From JBBRVW01 sp038246545 (GTDB lineage: Bacteria > Actinomycetota > Actinomycetes > JACCUZ01): 64,000 nt of DNA. Location of the stretch: positions 44,713 to 108,712 of the forward strand of contig JBBRVW010000009.1 of the NCBI GenBank assembly GCA_038246545.1, given 5' to 3'. A program made the position numbers and the translations under genes. Shown piece after piece: positions 8,479 to 18,231 of this stretch. The notes beneath the pieces are model-generated. The model made no database searches and was not told the origin of the DNA. It saw only the letters and a list, made by a program, of their open reading frames with translations. Position 1 is the first letter of the stretch; every line of letters begins with the position of its first letter.

Positions 8479-9906
8479 GTGGTCGCCCGGCGACAGCTCC
8501 TGGCGGCCACGACCGCGGTGCTGCTCGCGGGGGCCCTCGGTGTCGCCGGCCTGGACGCGACCGGTCACCTGCCGGCCCGTCCGTTCGCGGAGCCGGTGGC
8601 GACACCGACGGTCGCCCTCGACCCGCCCCGCGTCCCGGCTGCCGACGTCCTCGTCCCGGAGCCGGGCTCGTCCGCCGCGGCGGCCCCTGCTCTCGACCAG
8701 CGGAGGCTGGTCGCCGCGCTGCGGACTCCCGCCCTCGGCGGTGCCGCGGCAGTCGTCGTCGACGTCGCCTCGGGAGCGCTGCTGCTCGACAGCGACGCGG
8801 GCACCCCGCGCATCCCGGCGTCGGTGGCGAAGCTCGCGACCGCTGCCGCGGTGCTGCGGTCGGCCGGCCCGCGGCACCGGCTCGCGACGCGGGTGGTGGC
8901 CGGCTCGGCGGCCGGGCAGGTGGTGCTGGTCGGCGGCGGTGACGCGAGCCTGACCACCCGCCGGCCGAGGGCCGCCAGCCTGCCCCAGCGCGCCAGCCTC
9001 GCCGCCCTCGCCGACGCGACCGCGGCTGCGCTGACCGCTGCGGCCGGCGGCGCGGCGCGGGTGACCGTCGCGGTTGACGACTCGGCGTTCACCGGCCCCT
9101 CGGTGTCACCGGCCTGGCGCAGCAGCTACGTCCCGTCGGGCGTGGTCTCGCCCGTGAGCGCACTCTCGGTCGACGCCGGCCGGGTCGCACCGGGCGCGGC
9201 CACGCGCTCGGCCGACCCGGCCATGGCCGCGGGTGCCGACCTGGTGCGGCTGCTGGGCAAGCGCGGCGTCGACGTCGCGCCGGAGGTCGTGCGCGCGGTC
9301 GCCCCGGTCGGTGGGCGCGAGCTGGCCCGGGTCGAGTCGCCCCCGGTGGCCGAGCTCGTCGAGCTGGCCCTGCAGACCAGCGACAACGACCTCGCCGAGG
9401 CCCTGGCCAGGGTTGCGGCCCTGGCGTCCGGCCGGCCCGGTTCCTTCGAGGGCGCCCGCGAGGCGGTGGGCGCGGCGCTGGCCGGGCTCGGCGTACCCGC
9501 CGACGGCACGGAGCTGCTCGACGGCAGCGGGCTGGCGCGCGGGTCGCGTGTCGCACCGCTCACCCTGGCCCGGCTGCTCCAGCTCGCGGCCGACGGGTCG
9601 CACCCGGTCCTCGCACCGCTCGTCGAGGGGTTGCCGGTGGCCGCGTTCAGCGGCACCCTCTCCGACCGTTTCGTGGCCGGCGACCCACGGGCCGGTGCCG
9701 GGCTGGTGCGAGCCAAGACGGGGACGCTCACCGGGGTGTCGGCTCTCGCCGGCGTCGTGTCGGTGGCCGGTCGGCCCGCGGTGGTCGTCGCCATGTCCGA
9801 CTCGGTCCCCGTCGGGGCGACGCTGCAGGCACGCGACGACCTCGACAGGTTTGCGGCGCTGCTGGCCGGTGGGAGCGCGAAAAATCCCGGTGACGCTGGT
9901 GATTGA
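8479..9906 (+). CDS. dacB: D-alanyl-D-alanine carboxypeptidase, S13 (PBP4) family
   Basis: 475 residues with an N-terminal signal anchor. The three serine penicillin-binding-protein motifs are present in order: SVAK (nucleophile S115, K118), SDN (301-303) and KTG (413-415). A large insertion between motifs one and two is typical of peptidase family S13. It trims or cleaves peptidoglycan stem peptides outside the membrane. In actinobacteria this gene commonly lies upstream of the DUF2342 and tilS genes, as here. The GTG start follows a GAGG-rich leader. Confidence 0.93.
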   Translation: MVARRQLLAATTAVLLAGALGVAGLDATGHLPARPFAEPVATPTVALDPPRVPAADVLVPEPGSSAAAAPALDQRRLVAALRTPALGGAAAVVVDVASGALLLDSDAGTPRIPASVAKLATAAAVLRSAGPRHRLATRVVAGSAAGQVVLVGGGDASLTTRRPRAASLPQRASLAALADATAAALTAAAGGAARVTVAVDDSAFTGPSVSPAWRSSYVPSGVVSPVSALSVDAGRVAPGAATRSADPAMAAGADLVRLLGKRGVDVAPEVVRAVAPVGGRELARVESPPVAELVELALQTSDNDLAEALARVAALASGRPGSFEGAREAVGAALAGLGVPADGTELLDGSGLARGSRVAPLTLARLLQLAADGSHPVLAPLVEGLPVAAFSGTLSDRFVAGDPRAGAGLVRAKTGTLTGVSALAGVVSVAGRPAVVVAMSDSVPVGATLQARDDLDRFAALLAGGSAKNPGDAGD

Positions 9907-9953
9907 CCTGCTGGCCCACGGGAACCATCGCGGCGACCAAGGAGGTAGTACCC

Positions 9954-10097
9954 ATGCACTCACTGCTGTGGATCCTCGCCCTGCTGATCGGGATCTGGGG
10001 TGTCGTGACCCTCGTTCGTGGTCAGGTCATCCTGGGCATCGTGCTCATCGTCGTTGCGCTGCTCGTCGGTCCCGGCGGCGTGAGCATCTTCACCTAG
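9954..10097 (+). CDS. small membrane protein, 47 residues
   Basis: A near-perfect ribosome binding site (AAGGAGGT, seven bases before the ATG) supports translation. The product has two hydrophobic stretches split by VRGQ and ends in a GPGG motif. Such tiny membrane proteins are frequent in actinobacteria and have no assigned function. It lies 47 bases after dacB and is followed by a hairpin. Confidence 0.7.
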   Translation: MHSLLWILALLIGIWGVVTLVRGQVILGIVLIVVALLVGPGGVSIFT

Positions 10098-10135
10098 CTC
10101 CACCGGCACGGCTGCCAGCCAGCCGTTGCGCCCGT

Positions 10136-10169
10136 CGGCCGGCCGCTCCCGCACGGGACCGGCCGGCCG
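10136..10169. terminator. GC-rich hairpin
   Basis: CGGCCGGCCG occurs at 10136-10145 and again at 10160-10169. Being self-complementary, the two can pair over a 14-base loop. It lies 39 bases after the stop of the small membrane protein and is a plausible terminator for that transcript. Confidence 0.4.
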
Positions 10170-10287
10170 TCGGCGTCCCGGGAACTTCTCGGTCCCGGCG
10201 CTCGATGAGCAGTGGTGAGCACCTTCTCGAGGCTGCGCCGCCCGTGGGCCCTGCCGCCGCCCCGGCCCAACGACGTACGGTGACGCG

Positions 10288-11394
10288 ATGAGCACCTCGA
10301 TGGTCGACTGGGACCTTGCCGTCGCGACCGGCCGTCGCCTCGTCAGCGCCGGGCCGCAGGTCAGCCTGACGGAGGCCCGTGAGGTCGTCACCCAGCTGCG
10401 GGCCCACGCCGCCGAGGCACACGGTCACGTCGCCGCCTTCACCCGCCTCGACGCGCCTACCGACGGCGCTACGGTCGCCGTGATCGACCGGCCGGGCTGG
10501 ATCCAGGCGAACGCCGCCGGCTTCCGCACGGTCCTCGAGCCGCTGGTCGACAAGATCCAGGAGCGCCGGCCGCGTACGACCTCGCCGGTGTCTGACGCGG
10601 TGGGGTCCAAGGTCACCGGTGTGCAGACCGGGTCGCTGCTGGCGTTCCTCGCGACGAAGGTCCTCGGCCAGTACGAGCTCTTCCCGCCTTACGGCGTCGA
10701 CCCGGGCGACAAGCCCGGCCGGCTGCTGCTCGTCGCACCGAACATCGTCTCGGCCGAGCGCGAGATGGGCGTCGACCCGCGGGACTTCCGGTTGTGGGTC
10801 TGCCTGCACGAGGAGACGCACCGCGTGCAGTTCGGTGCGGTCCCGTGGCTGCGGGCGCACCTGATGGACGAGATCGGTGCCTTCGTCGCCGCGACGGAGG
10901 TCGACCCGGCGGCGCTGGCGGCGCGGCTCAAGGCGGCGGCGGCCGCGGCGTACGGCGCCATCAAGGACGGTTTCGACCCGGACAACACCGAGGGCGGCTC
11001 CCTGGTCGAGGCCGTGCAGACCCCGGAGCAGCGCGAGATCCTCGACCGCATCACGGCGCTGATGTCGCTGCTCGAGGGGCACGCCGACTTCGTCATGGAC
11101 GGTGTCGGCCCGGCGGTGGTCCCGTCGGTCGCCACGATCCGTGCCAAGTTCCAGTCCCGGCGTCGCGACGCGTCGCGCGTCGAGCACGTCGTCAGGCGGC
11201 TTCTCGGCGTCGACGCCAAGCTGCGGCAGTACCGCGACGGCGAGCGGTTCGTGCGCGGGGCGGTCGACCGCGTGGGCATGGACGGCTTCAACCAGGTGTG
11301 GGCCCGGGCCGGGAACCTTCCGACGAGGGACGAGATCTCCGACCCCGCCGCCTGGGTCGAACGCGTCATCGAGCAGAAGCAGCTGCCTGCCTGA
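10288..11394 (+). CDS. zinc-dependent metalloprotease-like protein (DUF2342)
   Basis: 368 residues matching the actinobacterial family once described as coenzyme F420 biosynthesis-associated and now called zinc-dependent metalloprotease. A metzincin-like HEETH motif lies at 174-178, and QFGAVPWLRAHL and EGHADFVMDGVG follow, as in the family; the glutamate of the EGHADF segment may be the third metal ligand. No signal peptide is present. Its substrate is unknown. Its position between dacB and tilS is a conserved actinobacterial arrangement. The downstream gap holds a copy of the repeat element described separately. Confidence 0.88.
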   Translation: MSTSMVDWDLAVATGRRLVSAGPQVSLTEAREVVTQLRAHAAEAHGHVAAFTRLDAPTDGATVAVIDRPGWIQANAAGFRTVLEPLVDKIQERRPRTTSPVSDAVGSKVTGVQTGSLLAFLATKVLGQYELFPPYGVDPGDKPGRLLLVAPNIVSAEREMGVDPRDFRLWVCLHEETHRVQFGAVPWLRAHLMDEIGAFVAATEVDPAALAARLKAAAAAAYGAIKDGFDPDNTEGGSLVEAVQTPEQREILDRITALMSLLEGHADFVMDGVGPAVVPSVATIRAKFQSRRRDASRVEHVVRRLLGVDAKLRQYRDGERFVRGAVDRVGMDGFNQVWARAGNLPTRDEISDPAAWVERVIEQKQLPA

Positions 11395-11425
11395 CCCGCC
11401 GCGCAGAACTCCACCGCCGCGGCTG

Positions 11426-11514
11426 CCCGAGTTGATCACGGCCCCGTGATCACCTCGGGCCACCAATGGCCTGCACGCCACTGTCGACCCGGAATGACCA
11501 CGGTCCCGTGATCA
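11426..11514. repeat. double-hairpin intergenic repeat, copy A
   Basis: The first hairpin pairs CCCGAGTTGATCACGG (11426-11441) with 11444-11459 with one mismatch and a two-base loop. The second pairs TGACCACGG (11495-11503) with CCGTGATCA (11506-11514). Between them is a degenerate palindrome TGGCCTGCACGCCA. The same plan recurs at 24015-24114 and 37598-37685. Confidence 0.8.
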
Positions 11515-11538
11515 CCTGGGGGAGGGCAGGATGGGGGC

Positions 11539-12519
11539 GTGGGTCCGCAGCCGGAGGTCGCCGCCGTACGACGAGCGGTGCGCGCCGCGCTCACCGACCT
11601 CGTCCCGGGCGAGCTCGTGGTCGTCGCGTGCAGCGGGGGAGCCGACTCGGTGGCCCTCGCCGCGGCGCTGGCGTTCGAGGCGCCTCGGGCCGGGCTGCGA
11701 GCCGGCGGGCTGACGGTCGACCACCGGCTGCAGCCCGGCTCCGCCGACCGCGCGGCGAAGGTCGCCGCCGAGCTCACCGGGCTCGGTCTCGTCCCGGTCG
11801 AGGTCCTGACCGTCGACGGGACGGCCGCGGGCGGCGGCCCGGAGGCAGCCGCCCGAGCCGCCCGCTACGCGGCCCTCGACGGCGCGGCCGACGGGCTTGC
11901 AGCGACCGCGGTCCTGCTCGGCCACACCCGCGACGACCAGGCCGAGACGGTCCTGCTCGGCCTGGCCCGCGGTTCGGGGGCCCGCTCGCTCGCCGGGATG
12001 GCCGCGGTCCGTGGTCGCTACCGCCGCCCGTTGCTCGACGTCCCGCGCGACGTCGTCCGTGCCGCGGCCGCCGGCCACGCCACCTGGGAGGACCCGCACA
12101 ACACCGACCCGGCCTTCGCCCGCAGCCGGGTCCGCCACGAGGCTCTGCCCGCGCTCGAGCAGACGCTCGGCCCCGGCGTCGCGGCCGCCCTCGCGCGGTC
12201 CGCGGCGCAGCTGCGGGCCGACGCCGACGCCCTCGACGCCTGGGCGGCGCGCGCCCACGACGACGCCGGCCGGGACGGCGGCGGCCTCGACACCGGCGTC
12301 CTTGCCGGCCTGCCGGCCGCCGTGCGCACCCGGGTCCTGCGTCGCGCAGCGCTGGCCGCCGGCGCCCCGGCGTCCCAGCTGACCGCGGGCCACGTCGACG
12401 GGCTGGACCGGCTCGTCACGGACTGGCACGGGCAGGGCCCGCTGCACCTCCCCGGGGGAGTGGCGGCGAGCCGGGCGTGTGGGACGCTGGCGATCGCCCG
12501 GCCGAACCGCAGCACCTGA
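11539..12519 (+). CDS. tilS: tRNA(Ile)-lysidine synthase
   Basis: 326 residues. The PP-loop motif SGGADS at 32-37 and the GHTRDDQAETVLL segment identify the N-type ATP pyrophosphatase that attaches lysine to C34 of the AUA-decoding tRNA(Ile), an essential modification. The short actinobacterial form with a reduced C-terminal domain is seen. The GTG start follows a GGAGGG-rich leader, and a nearby ATG at 11531 is in another frame. hpt follows after 13 bases, the widely conserved tilS-hpt-ftsH order. Confidence 0.95.
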   Translation: MGPQPEVAAVRRAVRAALTDLVPGELVVVACSGGADSVALAAALAFEAPRAGLRAGGLTVDHRLQPGSADRAAKVAAELTGLGLVPVEVLTVDGTAAGGGPEAAARAARYAALDGAADGLAATAVLLGHTRDDQAETVLLGLARGSGARSLAGMAAVRGRYRRPLLDVPRDVVRAAAAGHATWEDPHNTDPAFARSRVRHEALPALEQTLGPGVAAALARSAAQLRADADALDAWAARAHDDAGRDGGGLDTGVLAGLPAAVRTRVLRRAALAAGAPASQLTAGHVDGLDRLVTDWHGQGPLHLPGGVAASRACGTLAIARPNRST

Positions 12520-12532
12520 GGAGCACCCCCGC

Positions 12533-13087
<555 letters not shown>

Positions 13088-13363
13088 GGCCGGCCGCGGA
13101 GTCCACCGAGGAGGTTGGCTCCGAGGGCTGCGACATCCTCATGACCGAGCGCCTGGGCACCTCCGCGGGCTGACCCGTTCGCTCACCGCGGACGCCTCGC
13201 CCGGCCGTGGGGGGAACGGTCCGCAGCCGTCGGCGCGTTGAGCGGGTGTCGGACGGCGACCGCGCAAGCGGACGGCGTCACCCCGCACACAGGTGCCGGG
13301 GTACCCTCGAGGTCCGACTCACCCACGCCTGGCAGGAGGGACGGGGCGACCCGCCCCGGTTCG

Positions 13364-15397
13364 ATGGACGTCAAACGCTACTTCCGAGGCCCTGTCGTGT
13401 GGGTCCTGCTGGTCATCGTCGCCGTGCTGCTGGTGACCTCCATCTCCTCCGCGACGGGTGGGTTCACGAAGGTCGACACGTCGGTCGCCGTGGAGCAGAT
13501 CGCCACCGACAACGTCAGGACGGCCAAGCTCGTCGACCGCGACCAGCGGATCGAGCTCGAGCTCGTCAAGGCCGACTCCGACGGCGACACCAAGATCCAG
13601 GCCGACTACGTGCAGGCCCGGCAGCGTGAGCTCGTCGGGGCCCTGACCCAGCACCCGCCGACCGAGGGCTACACCGACAGCGTCCCCCGCACCTCCTGGC
13701 TCGTGTCGCTGTTCGTCAACTTCCTGCCGATCCTCATCCTCGTCGCGCTGTTCCTGTTCTTCTTCAACCAGATGCAGGGTGGCGGCAGCCGGGTCATGCA
13801 GTTCGGCAAGTCCAAGGCCAAGCTGATCAGCAAGGACACCCCGAAGACGACGTTCAAGGACGTCGCCGGAGCCGACGAGGCGGTCGAGGAGCTCGAGGAG
13901 ATCAAGGAGTTCCTCGAGAACCCGGCCAAGTTCCAGGCGATCGGCGCCAAGATCCCCAAGGGCGTCCTGCTGTACGGCCCGCCCGGCACCGGCAAGACCC
14001 TGCTGGCCCGTGCGGTGGCCGGTGAGGCGGGGGTGCCGTTCTACTCGATCTCCGGCTCCGACTTCGTCGAGATGTTCGTGGGTGTCGGCGCCAGCCGGGT
14101 CCGCGACCTCTTCGAGCAGGCCAAGGCCAACGCGCCTGCCATCGTCTTCGTCGACGAGATCGACGCCGTCGGCCGGCACCGCGGCGCCGGCATGGGTGGC
14201 GGCCACGACGAGCGCGAGCAGACCCTCAACCAGCTGCTCGTCGAGATGGACGGCTTCGACGTCAAGGGCGGCGTGATCCTCATCGCCGCCACCAACCGGC
14301 CCGACATCCTCGACCCGGCACTGCTGCGACCGGGCCGCTTCGACCGGCAGATCGCGGTCGACCGTCCCGACCTCCATGGCCGCAACAAGATCCTCGAGGT
14401 GCACGCCAAGGGCAAGCCGCTCGCCGAGGGCATCGACCTGATGGCCTTCGCCCGCCGGACGCCCGGCTTCACCGGCGCCGACCTGGCGAACGTCCTCAAC
14501 GAGGCCGCGCTGCTCACCGCCCGCTCCGACAAGAAGCTCATCGACGCCGACGCGCTCGACGAGGCCATCGACCGCGTGGTCGCCGGCCCGCAGAAGCGCA
14601 CCCGGATCATGAGCGAGAAGGAGAAGAAGATCACGGCGTACCACGAGGGTGGTCACGCCCTGGTCGCCGCCGCGCTGCAGAACACCGACCCGGTGCACAA
14701 GATCACGATCCTGTCCCGCGGCCGTGCGCTCGGCTACACGATGGTGCTGCCGGACGAGGACAGGTACTCCACGACCCGCAACGAGATGCTCGACCAGCTG
14801 GCCTACATGCTCGGCGGGCGCGCGGCCGAGGAGATCGTGTTCCACGACCCCACCACCGGCGCCGCCAACGACATCGAGAAGGCCACCAGCGTGGCCCGCG
14901 CGATGGTCACGCAGTACGGCATGACCGAGCGGATCGGCGCGATCAAGCTCGGCTCCGAGAACGCCGAGCCGTTCCTGGGCCGCGACATGGGTCACCAGCG
15001 CGACTACTCCGAGGAGGTCGCCGGCGTGGTCGACGAGGAGGTCAAGCGCCTCATCGAGACCGCGCACGACGAGGCCTGGCAGATCCTCGTCGACAACCGC
15101 GACATCCTCGACGACATGGTGCTGGAGCTCCTCGAGAAGGAGACCCTCGACAAGGCTCAGGTCGCGGCGATCTTCACCCACATCCGCAAGCGGCCGGCCC
15201 GCCCGGCGTGGACCGGTTCCGCCAAGCGCAGCCCGCAGGCCGGTCCGATCATGACCCCGAAGGAGCTCGCCAGCCCTAACGGCGCCAACGGGCAGGACAA
15301 GGAGCACAGCATGGGCGTGACCGAGCCCACCGACGTGCCCGACTCCCCGCTCCCCTCCGACAAGATCCCGGGTCGTCCGCTGGGCTTCGAGCAGTAG
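13364..15397 (+). CDS. ftsH: ATP-dependent zinc metalloprotease FtsH
   Basis: 677 residues. A short cytoplasmic tail, a first membrane helix (about 11-29), an extracytoplasmic domain and a second helix (about 110-130) are followed by the AAA+ module (Walker A GPPGTGKT 205-212, Walker B IVFVDEIDAVG, second region of homology ending in RPGRFDR) and the protease with HEGGH at 427-431. It degrades membrane and regulatory proteins as a hexamer. The MDVKRYFRGP start matches family members although the AGGAGG before it lies unusually far away (about 23 bases). folE follows after nine bases. It ends in TAG. Confidence 0.97.
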   Translation: MDVKRYFRGPVVWVLLVIVAVLLVTSISSATGGFTKVDTSVAVEQIATDNVRTAKLVDRDQRIELELVKADSDGDTKIQADYVQARQRELVGALTQHPPTEGYTDSVPRTSWLVSLFVNFLPILILVALFLFFFNQMQGGGSRVMQFGKSKAKLISKDTPKTTFKDVAGADEAVEELEEIKEFLENPAKFQAIGAKIPKGVLLYGPPGTGKTLLARAVAGEAGVPFYSISGSDFVEMFVGVGASRVRDLFEQAKANAPAIVFVDEIDAVGRHRGAGMGGGHDEREQTLNQLLVEMDGFDVKGGVILIAATNRPDILDPALLRPGRFDRQIAVDRPDLHGRNKILEVHAKGKPLAEGIDLMAFARRTPGFTGADLANVLNEAALLTARSDKKLIDADALDEAIDRVVAGPQKRTRIMSEKEKKITAYHEGGHALVAAALQNTDPVHKITILSRGRALGYTMVLPDEDRYSTTRNEMLDQLAYMLGGRAAEEIVFHDPTTGAANDIEKATSVARAMVTQYGMTERIGAIKLGSENAEPFLGRDMGHQRDYSEEVAGVVDEEVKRLIETAHDEAWQILVDNRDILDDMVLELLEKETLDKAQVAAIFTHIRKRPARPAWTGSAKRSPQAGPIMTPKELASPNGANGQDKEHSMGVTEPTDVPDSPLPSDKIPGRPLGFEQ

Positions 15398-15406
15398 GCG
15401 GACCGA

Positions 15407-15979
15407 GTGGTCCGCGAGTACGACCACGAGGCGGTCCGGCGCGCCGTCCACGACCTGCTCGTGGGCATCGGCGAGGACCCCGACCGCGACGGCCTGCGCG
15501 ACACGCCCGAGCGGGTGGCTCGCGCCTACCGCGAGATCTTCGCGGGCCAGTGGCAGCAGCCGGAGGACGTGCTCACGACGACCTTCGACCTCGGCCACGA
15601 CGAGATGGTCCTCGTGAAGGACATCGAGGTGCGCTCGATGTGCGAGCACCACCTGGTGCCGTTCTTCGGGGTGGCGCACGTCGGCTACATCCCGTCCGAG
15701 GACGGCCGGATCACCGGGCTGTCCAAGCTGGCCCGGCTGGTCGACGTCTTCGCCCGCCGACCACAGGTGCAGGAGCGGCTGACCACCCAGGTCGCCGACT
15801 CGCTGATGCGCATCATCGAGCCCCGCGGTGCCATCGTGGTGGTCGAGTGCGAGCACCTGTGCATGTCGATGCGCGGGATCCGCAAGCCCGGTGCCACGAC
15901 CGTGACCTCCGCCGTGCGCGGTCAGCTCCGCGACCCCACGACCCGCGCCGAGGCGATGAGCCTCATCGTGTCGCGATGA
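15407..15979 (+). CDS. folE: GTP cyclohydrolase I
   Basis: 190 residues. The zinc ligands C79 and H82 (in MCEHH) and C152 (in EHLCMSMRGI) are present, as is the GRITGLSKLARLVD segment. It converts GTP to dihydroneopterin triphosphate, the first step of tetrahydrofolate synthesis, as a decamer in the cytoplasm. It begins with GTG nine bases after ftsH and its stop overlaps the folP start (ATGA). Confidence 0.97.
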   Translation: MVREYDHEAVRRAVHDLLVGIGEDPDRDGLRDTPERVARAYREIFAGQWQQPEDVLTTTFDLGHDEMVLVKDIEVRSMCEHHLVPFFGVAHVGYIPSEDGRITGLSKLARLVDVFARRPQVQERLTTQVADSLMRIIEPRGAIVVVECEHLCMSMRGIRKPGATTVTSAVRGQLRDPTTRAEAMSLIVSR

Positions 15980-16875
15980 CCGGTGCCACCACCGCGACCG
16001 CCCCGCGGTCGCCCGCCGGGCTGCCCGGGCCATTGACCGGGCTCGGCCGCACGCTGGTGATGGGCGTCCTCAACGTGACCCCCGACTCGTTCTCGGACGG
16101 TGGCGACTTCCTCGATCCGGGGGCGGCCGTGGGCCACGGTCTCGACCTGGTGGCCGACGGCGCGGACCTCGTCGACGTCGGGGGTGAGTCGACCCGGCCC
16201 GGGGCGCTGCGCGTCGACGCCGACGAGGAGCTGCGCCGGGTGCTGCCGGTCGTGCGTGGGCTCGTCGCCGAGGGCGTCGTCGTGAGCGTCGACACCATGC
16301 GGGCGTCGGTGGCCGCGGCCGCGATCGAGGCGGGTGCCTCCCTCGTCAACGACGTGAGCGGCGGCCTCGCCGACGGCGACATGGTGTCGGTCGTGGCCGG
16401 TGCGCGCACGCCGTACGTCGTCATGCACTGGCGCGGGCACAGCGTCGACATGGACAGCCGCGCGGTCTACGCCGACGTGACCACCGAGGTGGTCGACGAG
16501 CTGCGCGGACGGCTGGACTTCCTCGACGCCGCAGGGGTCGAGCTCGACCGGGTCGTCGTTGACCCGGGGCTGGGCTTCGCCAAGGACGCCGCGCAGAGCT
16601 GGGCAGTCCTCGCCCGGCTGGCCGAGCTCGACGTCCTCGGCCGGCCGGTGCTGGTGGGGGCGTCGCGCAAGGGCTTCCTCGGCAAGGCGCTCGCCGGCCC
16701 CGACGGGACCCCACGGCCGGCCGCCGACCGCGAGGACGCGACGACCGCGGTGTCGGCGCTGGCCGCCGCCCACGGCGCCTGGGCGGTCCGTGTGCACCGG
16801 GCCCGGCCGAACCGGGACGCCGTCGAGGTGGTGGCCGCCCTGCGTGCGGCCCGCGGCGGCCGGACGTGCTGTTGA
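15976..16875 (+). CDS. folP: dihydropteroate synthase
   Basis: 299 residues. The signature MGVLNVTPDSFSDGG is at 29-43, followed by VGGESTRPGA, the NDVSGG segment and DPGLGFAKD, ending with RVHR near the C-terminus (the pterin/phosphate-binding loop). It joins para-aminobenzoate to dihydropterin pyrophosphate and is the sulfonamide target. A roughly 20-residue Ala/Pro-rich N-terminal extension precedes the barrel. It overlaps folE by four bases. Confidence 0.96.
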   Translation: MTGATTATAPRSPAGLPGPLTGLGRTLVMGVLNVTPDSFSDGGDFLDPGAAVGHGLDLVADGADLVDVGGESTRPGALRVDADEELRRVLPVVRGLVAEGVVVSVDTMRASVAAAAIEAGASLVNDVSGGLADGDMVSVVAGARTPYVVMHWRGHSVDMDSRAVYADVTTEVVDELRGRLDFLDAAGVELDRVVVDPGLGFAKDAAQSWAVLARLAELDVLGRPVLVGASRKGFLGKALAGPDGTPRPAADREDATTAVSALAAAHGAWAVRVHRARPNRDAVEVVAALRAARGGRTCC

Positions 16876-17342
16876 CCACCCCCGACGGCACAGCGGTGCT
16901 GCGCGCCAACCAGTCGCTCTACGACGCCTTCGAGACCGGCGACGCCGACCTGATGGCCGCCCTCTGGCTGGACGGCCCGGACGCCGGCACCGTCAACTGC
17001 GTGCACCCCGGCTGGTCACCGTTGCACGGCCGCGACACCGTCCTGCGGTCCTGGACGATCATCATGGCGAACACGTCGTTCATCCAGTTCGTGCTCACCG
17101 ATGTCGAGGTGACGGTCGCGGGCGAGGTCGCGGTCGTCACCTGCGGCGAGAACATGCTCACGGGTCTCGACGACGTCACCGGCGGCGACCTCGGCGGGCT
17201 GGCGGGTGGCCGCGCCGTCGCGACCAACGTGTTCCGCCGTACGCCGGAGGGCTGGCGGCTCTGGGTGCACCATGCCTCGCCGGTGCTCACGCGCGAGGAC
17301 ACCGGCGGGGTCGACGACGTCGGGGGCCGCCATGAGCCGTGA
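16866..17342 (+). CDS. nuclear transport factor 2-like (SnoaL-type) protein in the folate operon
   Basis: 158 residues with the NTF2 cone fold signature: an N-terminal helix (LYDAFETGDADLMAALW), an HPGWSPLHGRDTVLRSW turn and a C-terminal sheet ending RTPEGWRLWVHHASPV. Related proteins sit between folP and folB in many actinobacteria. The pocket could bind a small metabolite or have isomerase/hydrolase activity, but no reaction is known. It overlaps folP by ten bases and folB by eleven, so it is surely translated with them. GTG at 16866 is chosen; TTG six bases later is possible. Confidence 0.85.
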   Translation: MLLTTPDGTAVLRANQSLYDAFETGDADLMAALWLDGPDAGTVNCVHPGWSPLHGRDTVLRSWTIIMANTSFIQFVLTDVEVTVAGEVAVVTCGENMLTGLDDVTGGDLGGLAGGRAVATNVFRRTPEGWRLWVHHASPVLTREDTGGVDDVGGRHEP

Positions 17343-17697
17343 CCGGATCGCCGTCCGGGGCATCGAGGCGTTCGGCCACCACGGCGTCTACCCCGAGGAG
17401 CGGGCCGCCGGGCAGCCGTTCGTGGTCGACGTCGTGCTGACGGTCGACCTTGCCGCCGCGGCGTCGTCCGACGACGTGGCCGACACCGTGCACTACGGCG
17501 AGCTGGCCCAGCAGGTCGTGGCCGCCGTCGGCCGCGACCCGGTCGACCTCGTCGAGACCCTCGCCCAGCGGGTCGCGGACCTGGCCCTGGGCTACCCGCT
17601 CGTCGACGAGGTCGAGGTGACCGTGCACAAGCCCGAGGCGCCGGTGGGCGTGCCCTTCGACGACGTTGCCGTGACGATCGTGCGGAGCCGCTCGTGA
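17332..17697 (+). CDS. folB: dihydroneopterin aldolase
   Basis: 121 residues, the usual length. The segments GIEAFGHHGVYPEER and VHYGELAQQV carry the conserved glutamate and tyrosine, and VEVTVHKPEAP carries the active-site lysine (K in HKPEAP). It cleaves dihydroneopterin to hydroxymethyl-dihydropterin and glycolaldehyde. The ATG lies inside the end of the NTF2-like gene, and its stop overlaps the folK start (GTGA). Confidence 0.95.
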   Translation: MSRDRIAVRGIEAFGHHGVYPEERAAGQPFVVDVVLTVDLAAAASSDDVADTVHYGELAQQVVAAVGRDPVDLVETLAQRVADLALGYPLVDEVEVTVHKPEAPVGVPFDDVAVTIVRSRS

Positions 17698-18215
17698 GCG
17701 ACGACACGGCCGTCCGCCGGATCGTGCTCGCGCTGGGCAGCAACCTCGGTGACAGTCTCGAGCTGTTGCAGGGCGCGGTCGACGCGCTGGCCGACACCCC
17801 TGGCCTGCGCCTCGTCGCGGTCTCGCCCGTCTACGAGACCGACCCGGTCGGCGGCCCGGACCAGCCCGAGTACCTCAATGCCGTGGTGGTGGCCGAGGGC
17901 CGGCACTCGCCGCGCACCCTGCTCGAGCGCGCACTGGCCGTCGAGAACGCCTTCGACCGGGTCCGCGAGGTCCGCTGGGGTCCGCGCACCCTCGACGTCG
18001 ACGTCGTCGCGGTCGGCGACCTCGTGGTGGATGACGAGGACCTCCGGGTGCCGCACCCGCGCGCTGCCGAGCGTGCCTTCGTCCTCGTGCCGTGGCTGGA
18101 CGTCGACGCGGCAGCCGAGCTGCCCGGCGCCGGCCCGGTGACCGCGCTGGTCGAACGGCTCGGGCGCGACGGCGTACGCCGTCGCGACGACCTCGACCTG
18201 GTCGTGCCGACGTGA
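17694..18215 (+). CDS. folK: 2-amino-4-hydroxy-6-hydroxymethyldihydropteridine pyrophosphokinase
   Basis: 173 residues. ALGSNLGD (13-20), SPVYETDPVGGPDQPEYLN and RWGPRTLDVDVV with the two magnesium-binding aspartates are all present, followed by the VPHPRAAERAFVLVPW signature. It transfers pyrophosphate from ATP to hydroxymethyl-dihydropterin, giving the substrate of FolP. The GTG start overlaps the folB stop. Confidence 0.96.
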   Translation: MSDDTAVRRIVLALGSNLGDSLELLQGAVDALADTPGLRLVAVSPVYETDPVGGPDQPEYLNAVVVAEGRHSPRTLLERALAVENAFDRVREVRWGPRTLDVDVVAVGDLVVDDEDLRVPHPRAAERAFVLVPWLDVDAAAELPGAGPVTALVERLGRDGVRRRDDLDLVVPT

Positions 18216-18231
18216 CGGGTGCCGGTCGCCG

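Noticed and set aside
13319..16033. Very long open frame on the minus strand across ftsH-folE
   Set aside because: It is a mirror of the GC-biased codon use of the plus-strand genes; the translation is His/Leu/Val/Asp-rich with no recognisable domain.
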